The translations under genes were made by a program, and so were the position numbers. This document shows, piece after piece, positions 10,515 through 29,573 of a DNA stretch of 64,000 nucleotides. Within the stretch, counting starts at the first letter, position 1. The number at the start of each line of letters is the position of its first letter. The notes beneath the pieces were generated by a model that searched no databases, had not been told where the DNA came from, and saw only the letters and a program-made list of their open reading frames with translations. The DNA comes from Trematomus loennbergii (Eukaryota > Chordata > Actinopteri > Perciformes > Nototheniidae): positions 11,245,379 through 11,309,378 of the forward strand of contig JAAOOA010000006.1 of the NCBI GenBank assembly GCA_012861695.1, given 5' to 3'.

Positions 10515-13500
10515 CTTGCACATGCTTGTGTGATTTTGTGAGAGCTCAGTACTCTGAGCCCTACAGCTGTGAGAGATCTGAGTGTAAGGCCATGATGGGG
10601 CTCCGTTAAGCTCAACAGCGTGAGCCTGTATCAATTACGCTGCAACTGCGATACGAGCACAGCGTGCAGTCTTCAAAGACAAAGACTTATGACCGCCCAG
10701 CGTCTCCTCTGTTCCTTTGGCCACAGAGTCAACTGGATAACCTTCAGACAACACTCACTAACTAGAGAGGGGAAAGACACAGAATGACAATTTTGAATTT
10801 AGTCTCTGATTCTGGCAATGTTGCTTTCATATTAGGAGAGCAAAAGGACAAAATATGTATAGCTTGAAAAAGGGATGTCACGGAAACAGATATTAAGGTA
10901 CCAAGTTGATGCAAACATTCTTAAAACTTGACGTTACTTGTCATTCTAGTAGTAATTGTATGCCGGGTACAGTAAACAATTAGGTTGGGATGAACAAATC
11001 TTCTCCGGGCCTCCAGGGGATGAACACTATTTTATTTGATAGTGCAGTGTTAGCATGGTGCAACAACATATCCGTGTGAATATCAGCAGCAGAGCCAGTT
11101 AACGTTAGCTTTTAGCAGCTTGAAGGTTGTGCAGTCTTGCTTAGTTTACATTTTTGTTCTATAATCTACTGTTGTGTGTACCTTATTTTGTGCGTTTTGC
11201 AATTAAATAATTGTATTCAGAGAGAGAATTAGAGAGAGAGTCCCCTCTGAGGGCGATTATCTGGCCCTGTGACCTGCTTCACCTTCTGGTAGAAAATCTC
11301 TGTGGTCCAGCACTCCTTTGAACGTCTTATGGATCTAGTTCTAGGGCTGGAGACTAGTGGTATAGATGAGCTATAATCCATGTGGTTCTATCTCTACTCC
11401 CAACCTCCTTTTGAATACCTTTGTACCTCTGTATTCAATACCACTCCAAAGGGAAGCTGATGCCTTTGAGGACTCCCCCAAAGTTTGAGATATTCTGAAG
11501 GCAAAACTGTCATGCATAATATGTGTGTATTTTTCTAGACTCCTGGTTAAAGAAATGACTTCCATATCAACCAGTCAGCTGTGGACTGTAGAGAGTGTGT
11601 GTACGGCGCAGTAATGAATGAAGGTAAATGGCAGGGTATGAAGCACTTCCTATTGTAATTTCACACTTGTCAGCTCTTGTGAGGAAACTTCACCTTTACA
11701 CAAGGATAGCAGAACAGACCAGGCCGTGGAAAACAGAGAGGATATGTCTGAATGTTGTGGGAAAATTCTATATGCAAAGAATTTCCCTTGCAAATGATAT
11801 ATCCAAAGGGAGCTGCTTTGGGGAGATGTAATGAGGGCACTATACTGTGTATATTACAATGCTATATAGAGACAGGTAAAATAGGGTGAAGCTTGCAACA
11901 CTCGACGCACACAATGAGGGGGATGATATCCACTTAATTTGTAAGGTGGAGGCGGGAAGTAAAACACAAGAATTGTATTTAAACTACTTCCTAAACAGCA
12001 CATTTACTTTGATGGAATTCATAATGCCTTTGTGTAAAATTGTTTTTATCTATGATCCTTGAGCATTTATAAGTCAGATCCAGTCAGATGTATTAATCAG
12101 ATGCGTTATGAGAAGCTGCTATCACCCCAGCCAGGAGGATACATTTGATCTTCTACTATTTCCCTGTTTTGTAAAAAGGTTTTCCAGAGACTGGGGTCAG
12201 ATTTCCAGCAAATGCAGGAAAACAGACGAAATCAATGAATTTGTCCGTTACCAGTTTTCATTGTTAGTTTATGGTAAATAAGCACCTGTGGAGTATAATA
12301 TACTGAGTAAAAAAGTGTAAGCATTGTTTTATGATTTGTTTAGTATCGGCCAGTATAAACATTTATACTCAGCATAAATTTTAGCTGCCGTCTGTTCAAA
12401 ACCTAACATCATCCTCAGATGTCTTATATCCACAAACACATAGTGCTTACTCAAAGCTTTGAATCAAATGTAATGCCAAATGGCTGCTTTTTCAGAATGC
12501 GCATTTCACATCTGAATTTCTCTTTGTTTGTACAGCACCACGACTGTATTTATCTGTTTCCTTTTGAAGGAAAGCAAACTTCAGTAATTATACAATCATT
12601 GGCTCATCTTCATCACTAAACCTACATTCATTTAAAAATACAAACTAAAGATAATATACAAATACCATTTTTTTAAATAAGGATTGTGTTAAACAACACA
12701 AATGTATGTAAGATAATGATTAACTTCCACATCGAGCTTATCTTATTATTTCAATATAAGTGAGGGAGTGTGAAAGTGGCACTGCTATTGTGTTTGTGTG
12801 TGAGCATGAGAGACAGAGCATGGAAAAGGCAGGGGTGAGGGAGGATATGAGAGCCTTCTCGGGGGACCTTAAACAAACTGACTAAAGTGGTCCTGTTTTC
12901 TGATCAGGCACAGAGAGGAGAACACTTAGCACTGCTGGAGACACTCTAAACAGCCACTGAGGAATTAGCCTGTTACTGGGAAACTTCACAGCTCCTGCAC
13001 TGGGCCGTGTCCCGACTAAGTAATACAGAAAATAGAACAGGCAATAAACAGCAACAAACAAATGCATGTATGCGCACACTCATCCATCCTCCACCCACAC
13101 AGGTGCATAAGGACACACTGTATGTATGCCAATATGCAAGCCGCTCACAATAGCTGTCTCAAAACAGCACAAATAAACACAAAAACACACACAGAAACAC
13201 AAGATACCATATGCGCCACGGTCCCTCTGAGGAAAAGCCGTAGATAATGAATGGGCCCCTCACACCCTCCAGAAAAGTGTCGAGAATGACTTGAGACAAG
13301 AAAAAATATGTTTTCACCAAGGAAAAGCAATGACCTTATTCCTTCTCCGTGTTCATTTACAGTATTCTTTAGCTGCATCGCCAGGTTTGGCCAAACAAAG
13401 ATGAGCTTAAATTTAGGCCCCATGATGTCAACACAAACACAGGATTGAAAGTTCATGTTTAATTAGGTGTTCCCCCTTTTCTAAAGTTCATTTCAATTAG

Positions 13501-15289
13501 TCCCACCTCGGCCCCTCTTTCAGGTCTTAGTGATTTGTCAATGCCTCAACTTCTATGTAGCGCAGTGTGGTCACAGTGCAGCATGTGAATGTGTGTGTGT
13601 GTGTGTGCTTGTGTATATGTTTTTGAATGTGTGTTACTGTTTATGTTTTGCATGTGACCTCAACAAGAAAGGGACTCCTGTGCCCTTGACATTTTCTTCT
13701 TGTTGTTATGATGAATTACAGGGGTTATTTACTAGTACCTACTTTAGGAGGGATTCACAGATGACTGTTTTGTATAAATGAATACAGAAACATCTATACA
13801 TTTTTTTATCCAGAAATGTTACATAAGTATAAATAACATTTAGATTAGTTTTTAATTGATATTCAATTTTGTATGCATACCTTAAATGAAGAATAATTAT
13901 GTCTACAGCTGGTACGTCATTAGTTTTGATAAAATAACTGAAAATAGTTTGAACAAGTAAAGCACATTAAGCAGTTATTGTATTAACATTAATTAGTTCA
14001 TGTTTGAAGTGTCAGTTTGAATGTTAGTACTTCCACTATTTCTACATTTTAATTACAGCATATTCAGGGTTAGCATTTTAATGTCTAACTATAACATGTC
14101 TACGTTCAATAGCAAATATTTCAGAAACCTGCAGACATATCATTCAGATCTATCATACATCACAAGACTGTATATAGGTGCTGTGGTTAGATGGCCTATG
14201 TGTCCTATAGGATCCTGAAGGTGTACAATGTCTAGCCCTGTCCTTTTTGTGACACCCTCACAAAGGCCGATCAATCAGCTGTAATGAAACCCATCAGGTC
14301 ACCTTTGAAATTTATCATTTTTTTTGTGTGCGTAAAATGAAACGCCCCATGATGGTATGGAAGCTAAATTTAGATTACCTATATGCTAACATAGCTCTAC
14401 CCCTCCTCCCTCAAAAAGAAAGGGAAAAAGGGTTTATGATTTATGCTGAGATGCAGAGTCTATGTGTTCGTGTGACGTGAAATATCAAAGCCTGATCATT
14501 TGACTTTGTCTTCTTTCGTCCCCGGTCATATCGTGTTTGTATTAGTGTTACATGTTGTCCTTTAATTCATGTACATATCTTCAAGAGTTAAAACAGAAAA
14601 TCGGAAAGTTTTAAAAAGGTAAACATAATGTTGTTTTGTTGATCATCAGCGGAAAAATTTAGCAATCACCTGACTGTTTGACTTATCTCTTCTACCCTGT
14701 GGTGCGTTTCTCAGTGTGTGTTTCTGTCGCTTGCAGAGGTTTGAGGTGCTTAGCATCTCTTGTTTGCACACAATCCGTCTGTGATTATTGCCCGCTCCAG
14801 GCTTCATGCACAGTGATGCGTCTTTTCACAAAGCAGCTTCATTTGCATAGATTTTGCCAAGAACCTCTCGAATCTTAAGGAGTGTGCTTAAAGAGGAGTT
14901 AAAGATGAGCAATCATGACGACAGATCGCCTTGTTTGTGTTAAAAGCAGGCGATATCATTATCAGCTGAGTCACACACAGTAAATTGTCTCTTCAAGTCA
15001 AAGACGGCAGAGAAAAATACTTTTAGGGAATTTGTTTTGATGCGGATGCAAGGATTTTGAACCCGTTAGTTAATTTCCACAACAGTTTGGGCTTTTTTGA
15101 ATAGTCAGGACAAACCTGTAGAACTGCAATCAAGGTCCGGCTACACGGTTCATTTTCTGCAGATGGCACACAAAAAAAGTCCCTATTAAGCATTTGCAAA
15201 GAAATAAGCTTTTCTTATGTGTTTTGATTTCTTTATTTCTTTATTTTGTTGTTGTCATTTTTTTTCTGCTGATCACAGCTGCTTGGGCC
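10515..15289. other. Non-coding sequence with a possible conserved patch near 14.2 kb
   Basis: No gene was found. A short TG run lies at 13591-13607. The part at about 14235-14400 holds GATCAATCAGCTGTAATGAA and other homeobox-like sites, and reads like vertebrate enhancer sequence. Around 10970-11230 the sequence has a repeat-like flavour that I could not assign. Confidence 0.4.
13591..13607 (+). repeat. Short (GT)n microsatellite
   Basis: About eight and a half GT units, continued by an imperfect TG-rich stretch to about 13640. Confidence 0.9.
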
Positions 15290-15780
15290 CCACCATGCAG
15301 AAAGGCCCAATATGGCTCTGTCTGTAAATCGGAGTCCGGGGGCCTCAAGACGGAAAACAGGGGAGAACCACCCGGCGAAATTTAGCGCACGATGGCTCCC
15401 AGCGGGCGTCATTTGGGGACCAGAGAGATTTTTCCCTCCTTCTCTTTTTCCTCTTTCCTGCTTGGTGAGCAGGTTGGAAAGCTCAACCCTAACATTGCTG
15501 CTGACACAACCACTCAGGGACGGCTGTAACAGCTCTCTTAGCATGGCACCTGTTATTGAGCCGTCAGTGAGAAAGAGAAAGAGAAAGAGAGCGTGGAGAG
15601 GGAGGGAAAAGCGGGAAAGAGTAAAACTCAATTGTAATTTCAGGGCTGTCACAGTTCTGAGAGCCGGTAGTTCTGCTGCCATATCAGTGAGCATACATAC
15701 TCGAATGCCTCTCTCCGTGCTGAGACTGATCGCTTCCTTCATCGTCCAGGCTACGTATATTTTTACATTCATCACGACAC
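15290..15780. other. GC-richer island, open on both strands; not a recognised gene
   Basis: This part is richer in G, C and CpG than its flanks. It carries long overlapping frames on both strands (15312-15941 plus, 209 codons; 15233-15775 minus, 180 codons). Neither has a recognisable domain, and both include arginine/lysine or leucine runs from a GAGAAA repeat at about 15568-15622. Freedom from stops follows from the composition. It could be a regulatory element or CpG-rich island rather than a coding exon. Confidence 0.3.
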
Positions 15781-17390
15781 AGAATAAACAAACAAATTAT
15801 AATTATATCAGGCTACTTTGTAAACAGAGCAAAGAGAATGTGTCTAGACTCTTGTTTTTCTATTTCCTTCTTGTGTGTCTCTTGTTAAACACATTTGATT
15901 TCTACTGTCTCTGTTTTAATGCAAATGAAAAACAAAAGTAGGCCTTTTATGCTAGTCTATTTAATTTGTCTTCTTCCACTAAATGCAATTGGTGATTCAT
16001 AATGCTTTCATCAAGCTGATAATGATTATAGAGACTCCCCATGTCTCAAGTCTTACCAAGATAAATGACTTACAATATACTAAAAGAGGAATTTAAATTG
16101 GAAGATGCAATGTTTCAGTATCATGTTTTTAATTTATATTTAGAATAAAGAGGATGGGGAAATATTAAAAGATACACATACTTTGAAACAAATACGAGGG
16201 GACAGAAGAATGAAGGAAACCCACTCTGCTTTATTTTCTCTCTAAGCCAATCATCAGAGGTACACGGCTGTCCATTCAAGCAGAGCAGTGGCATTCCTCT
16301 GCAGAGCAATCAAAATGGATTAAACCAACCACGCTCCAGCTGCCTCCACGGAAATCAGATATGCCTGTGATGATGATAATCAATCCATAATAAAATAACA
16401 CAACATAAATCTGATAGTGTTGTTCCAACAATTTTAATAACATAGATTTAAATATTGCCATGTGCACTGGAGTGATTTATTGATGAAAAAGTGCTATCAA
16501 GCTTATATACACCCCGTTTCTGGTGGCCCGCCAATAATACCATTAACTGCATTGTTCAAACTCATTATGTGATGAGAAACACAATAATAATCGCAGGACT
16601 ACAAACGCACAATTTCTCCCATTGAGCTAATCACTTTTGCTAGCATTATTAGTCTCCCTTCCTCTCTCCGCTCTCGCTTCTTGCTCTCTTGCTCAGTTCG
16701 CCATAAATCCTGGGAGAGGCTGCGTATAAATCCCTAGTGCTGAATTAGTATTGTAATTTGTGGTATCCATGCATGCTTTGCTAGCGCAGACCTCAGAGTT
16801 ATTAATCTGGGGGGACAGGTGCCATAGAAACAATATGCTGAGCGGTTGGCCTGGATACCGGGCCGACCCCACCCGTACCAAAGCCCTCAGTGCATTCAAT
16901 AATTACAAGGAATGGACTGAAGCCCAGGTTTAGTGAACAGGACATCTGAAACCCAAGGGATTTTATGTTTCATAATCACATGTTTAAATTGTGTTAATTT
17001 ATAACATGTATGTTGTTGTACCACGTAAGTATACAATGTAAGTAACCGAAGAATGGCCATATTGGCAACTCAGTTGTTTTTGGAGTCCCATAACGTGTGA
17101 TATCATGTGGTTTACCACCTCTCTGATAGAAAAGCTGTTACACCGCACATATGGCCCACTGACAAACATGACAGATGAAACACTTTGTTTGCTTTTGTAA
17201 GCACCGGCTCCTCTCCTAATACAAGCCTTTTAAGTGATCAAAAAGGCTTGGCGATATTTGATGTTGTCTGCGGAGAGAGGGGGGAGGCAGAGGAAGTGTC
17301 ATCTAGTGATATACAGCTCCAGTCCTCTGTCATACAGCGCAGTGTCTGCTGGGAAATAATCTGACATCTTGTGCTCGACACATCCAGGCG
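15781..17390. other. Non-coding sequence, possible regulatory stretch at 16.5-16.9 kb
   Basis: No gene is seen. The part at about 16600-16900 is less AT-rich and carries ATTATTAG, AGTTATTAATCT and similar homeobox-like sites next to a CT-rich run. Its texture suggests constraint, but that cannot be tested here. Confidence 0.35.
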
Positions 17391-17527
17391 ATGAGTAGAG
17401 ACGGGGAAGGGAGGGGGAGAGAAGACATAGAAAGGAAGAGAGAGATGGGACAAAAAGGCAAGGGAGAAGAGTGAGGCCGAGGGGGAGTGGGAGTGTAAGC
17501 GGGAGAGTGAAAGGAGAGAGAGGAGAC
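17391..17527 (+). repeat. Purine-rich tract
   Basis: About 137 bases in which the plus strand is dominated by A and G, with GGGAGGGGGAG and GAGAGAG blocks. Such strand-asymmetric tracts can form triplex DNA. The proline/serine/leucine-rich minus-strand frames over it are composition artefacts. Confidence 0.75.
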
Positions 17528-25499
<7,972 letters not shown>

Positions 25500-26160
25500 A
25501 AACTATGAAATGGTTCCAATATGGCCAATCGATGAGGCTTTGTGAGCAGCTCCCTAGGGGCTTTGATTTTCCTCTCAAACAACAATCCAGGATCTCTGCT
25601 CTTCAAAGGCAAACTCCATCTTTGCTGTTATTGTTGTTGTTCCTTCCCCCATGTTTGAGTGATGTCGCTGAGGTCGATTTTATCCATGTCCATAAAGGCT
25701 CTCCCACACTTGAATCACCCGGGAGACGGCTTCTGTTGGTCTGTGCAATGGTAACAACAACCAATAAAGGTCAATCTCCCATGGTAATGGCCAATTGGGT
25801 TTGTTCCCATTATTGGCCCTCTGATCCGTGGTCAACAGATGGAGCGCTGGCATCACTGACACAAGTTACACTCCAACCTTAAAGAGGCCCAGCTCTGTCT
25901 CCAAGCACTGGTGTGTGATTCCTCTCCTTCTCTCCCTCAGCTTGTGTTGGCCAGTACATCACTCCATCATGAGCAGCTCCTGCATAAGGAGACCCGTCGC
26001 AGTAGCGTCACAGGAGCGCTGCCAGTGAGAGCTAACCGTCTAACCATTTCAGCTAATTGCCTCATTAATGATTCACCGGTGTTAGGCGGCTCTAGCACTT
26101 CGCTGTGGGGAGCAAATTGTTCTGATTGGTTTGCCTCCGTCAATTATTGATGAGGCAGTG
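25500..26160. promoter_or_regulatory. Possible conserved enhancer-like region
   Basis: The stretch is more balanced in composition than its flanks. It is dense in sites resembling SOX (TTATTGTTGTTGTT, AACAACAACCAATAAAGG), CCAAT (CCAATTGGG) and homeobox (CTCATTAATGATTCA, TCAATTATTGATG) motifs. Frames over it are open for up to 125 codons but match no family. Motif density is seen in the sequence; enhancer function is inference. An 84-base splice-flanked segment lies inside at 25941-26024. Confidence 0.28.
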
Positions 26161-27444
26161 AGCTGAAGTGCTAACACCTGGCTTTGGAGGTCCAAATGGC
26201 CCTGCATTCCCATCACATACTCAGTTATCACACACCATGGGACCACATTCAGTCTTGACGGGCTGGAGTCTTGACTGTTGCTGTTGTCTGAGAGTGGATG
26301 TAGCACGCCCCGGGGCAACGGCTGTGATCTCAGTTGTGAGGATATTAGCTCATAGAACATGGCTCACTGCTGCGCAATAGGTGGACAAAACATAGACATA
26401 TAGCTTGCAGGGATGTGTGCTGTTAGTGTTGGAAGGCACACATGAGACAATGTCACATGGAGGGGGTCCACCGAGAAATGACTGTGTCATGATACATACA
26501 AATGCAGTAGTAAAATAAATGTACTCATAACTCTGTATTTTATTAAAAGACGTTAGATTGCGAGCTCTTTTGGGAATACTAAAATTGTGTCAGTGAATAT
26601 AAAAATAAATCGTATGGCTAATAAATAACACCATCTTTGGACAAATTGAGTGTATACGATAATAACTTCAGATTTTACAGGCCCGAGTGGATCTGTAACT
26701 GTATGCACCGAAATGTCAATACTTGCTTTGTTTATGGTGATTTATAACGGGTGCAGGCTAGGCACCTTTACAGTAGGGTCATGTAATTGGATCTCCAGTA
26801 GATAGTAGCTGAATTCCACTATAGTCTCTGTGTCTAATGGCCCACCCACAAAGAGCTCATTCCGACTACATGAATCACCCTTACGCAGAGCACAAGCTGG
26901 TGAGGGGTCTCACCATACTTTGTGTATTTCAAAGAACAAAAACAGAACAACAGAAGTAAAAGAAACTGAATAATATAAGAATGTAGCATGGAGTAGACTC
27001 ATCCACATTGAATTTGCTCGTCACTACTTGGCCTTAATTGAAGTTGATTAAAGAGTCACCCCCCATGCTGTAGCCACTGTCACTCTGAATCTCAGCCAAG
27101 TGGGATTGCCATGTACACTCACAGGGTGGTCACTCTGCCTTTGTCTTACACTGGCACCAGTAGCACCAGTGACAGCAGAGAGCCAACCCCACCCCCCAAA
27201 TACAGTGTCTGTCTCACTGTGAGTCACCATAAACCCTCGACTGGGGAACAGAGTTTAGACAAGGTTCTTGTGTAGCTCACACTGTGTACTTCCTTATGTG
27301 TGCTTGTGTGAAAGCAACACACAAGTGTGCAAGAGGATTGTGGTCTGAGTCACACTCTAATGACTTATTTTTCTCTTTTGTTTTCCTTTCTTGTCCTACC
27401 TCTCCTGTCTTCTCTTGCCTCCACCTTTCCTTTCCTGCTAACAG
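26161..27444. other. Non-coding sequence ending in a long polypyrimidine tract
   Basis: No gene is seen in most of it. From about 27367 the plus strand is T/C-rich for some 75 bases and ends in TTTCCTGCTAACAG at 27444, which has the form of a 3' splice site. Confidence 0.4.
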
Positions 27445-27530
27445 ATAACCGAAACGACGAAGCAGCGATGACATCAGAGTGGCTGACCAATCGCACAAAG
27501 ACACCTACAAAGCACAACATTCAAAAATGA
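27445..27530 (+). CDS. Candidate last coding exon of an unidentified gene
   Basis: A long polypyrimidine tract and CAG at 27442-27444 form a strong acceptor. If one base of the first codon comes from an upstream exon, the frame reads AT|AAC CGA..., giving a tail that includes NRNDEAAMTSEW and ends in THR-LYS-rich sequence before TGA at 27528-27530. Another frame would stop sooner, at 27471. The sequence after the stop looks like a long 3' untranslated region. I do not recognise the peptide. A 28-codon open stretch is easily found by chance, so the acceptor is the main evidence. No upstream exon was established. Confidence 0.25.
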
Positions 27531-29573
27531 CTTCACTGAAGACAAAAGACAAGACCTGCTAAATTTCCCTCGAAATTCCTAGAGTGAAATTATTGAAAGC
27601 CTCTTACAACTCCTGATTCCCTTCCTAATATTTTACCTCCAGCTTTTTTCTAAAAAAATACAAAAAACAAACAAAAAACCCAGAAAGACTCATGAGACGG
27701 TTGACAATGTCGGATCGACACATTGGAAGGACTATTTTCTCTTTGGCGGGAAGAGCATTGATGCATGCCTCTGTAAATAGATCATAATAAAACCCTATTG
27801 TTATTCCTAATATAGGAAACATACCAAGTCACTCCCACCAACTTCTTAAACCTTCATGACTGTGGATAGAGTACTCATGGTTCAATATTTTCCTTATAGA
27901 GTCAGTATTCTTCTTACCTCGTCAGAGACCATGCATTTATCATTTTGAACATAATATCTTAACTCTTAGGAGTTATTTGGACTGTAAACTGTACTTCTTA
28001 TTCTTCTGATTCTCTTTACATAGCTAGTCTTCCTCTCCAATATCCACACTAGTACATGTAAATAGAGATAAATGAAGACAACAGCATGGAACAGACTTTA
28101 GTGTATATTTACCATTACCCTAGTAGTTCACAAATATCAGTATGTTGATATTTCAGACAAGCTTTTTAAAAATCTAAAAATACTTAAACTTGTTTTCTGA
28201 TAGTTTAAGAGGAAGTACCAGGTATCTGGATAATTGTATGTGTATTTAAATATACACAAAAACACACTAGCTATAGGTAATATCATTATTTGAATATCTT
28301 ATTAGGATTATAAGACAGCAGTTTCTTTATCATTCAACACTTCCATCAGGAGACAAACGGTGAAACTGAAGAAAAAGGCTATTAAAAAAAAGTCTACTTT
28401 GGCACTTCTTAATGTTTATATTTTATAATGTTTTTTTATTTATTATTTAAACTCCCCCTGTGTACCTAGTAATTTATTATTTTCCATCGCAATAACTGAC
28501 CATGTGTTGGTTGTAACTGCTGTGGGGAAACTGCCGACAGCCGGAGGAGCCACTTTTTTCTTTGCAATGTTTCAAACAGTGGTCCAATCTTGAGACTCAC
28601 AGAAGGAAAAATAAGACCTCATTGTTTGGATGGTAGACATGAGAACTTTGATCTCTGTCTTCTATGGACTACGACGATAACCAAATGGACTGAAAGAAAA
28701 ATGCCAAGCCAATGAAGAGACAACCTCATAGGTTACCCCGTCGCTGGTGAAGACTAAACATCTTTGCATGGACAACAGGGAAATCACTAGGTTGTTGAAC
28801 ACCTCACATCCACCATTGTGCATCCTCTACCTCTCAGTGTTTTATGCTCCTATGAAATCAACTTATCAGTGACGCCCCCCCCCCCTGTTGTCCCCACCGT
28901 TTTCTTCTCCTCTGCATGGCCCCAAAGCCTCCTGACGAAAGTGTCCATTCTACTGATGGACACACATAGCAATCGGGAGAAAACAAGACACTAGTTCACT
29001 TCGACACAAACACACTCACACATATGAGCGCATGCATACAGATGCACAATCATACACTGCACCACTCAAATATTTTGCTGTATATATGTACAGTATATCC
29101 ACTATGTATAGTCGCTGATGCTGTTCTTTGCATGTTGACTTGTAGATGGATTGTTATTCATAGAAGATGTTATGCCGGTAGGCGAGACACTGGATTACAT
29201 CCGCTTACTTTGATTTGAGAAAAAGTATAGTAACATGACAGAAATTAGTTTTACCACCCCCGGTCCTGTTGTAAAAGGTCCTCTTCAGCTGAACAGCAGC
29301 GCTGATAGATTTTAAACTCTTTGAAGGGACACATAACCTCGCCTTTGATGTCAGACAGAACCTGGCTACTGTGAAAGAGGGTAGGAAAAGAGGAGGGAAG
29401 GCAAACTGGGGCGCTCCAATTAAGTGGCAGCACACAAAGTGGCATGGGGCATCGGGCCAGCAACTGTCTATTCATCCTATGTCAAAGGGATTTGCACATC
29501 TCAATGAGTCTACGCACTGCCAGAGAAGTCCGAGAGCAGAGCAGAGAAAGGAAGTGAGGCTTTGGAGAAAATA
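27531..29573 (+). other. Possible long 3' untranslated region
   Basis: If 27445-27530 is a terminal exon, this stretch would be its 3' untranslated region. It is A/T-rich with many TTTTTA and TGTAAATA motifs, an early AATAAA in ATAATAAAACC at about 27785, and a later AATAAA at about 29568. A run of 11 C lies at 28875-28885. No long frames are present. It stands or falls with the exon call. Confidence 0.2.

Noticed and set aside
15312..15941. 209-codon open frame as a gene
   Set aside because: An equally long frame lies on the opposite strand, its tail runs into AT-rich sequence, and its basic run comes from a GAGAAA repeat.
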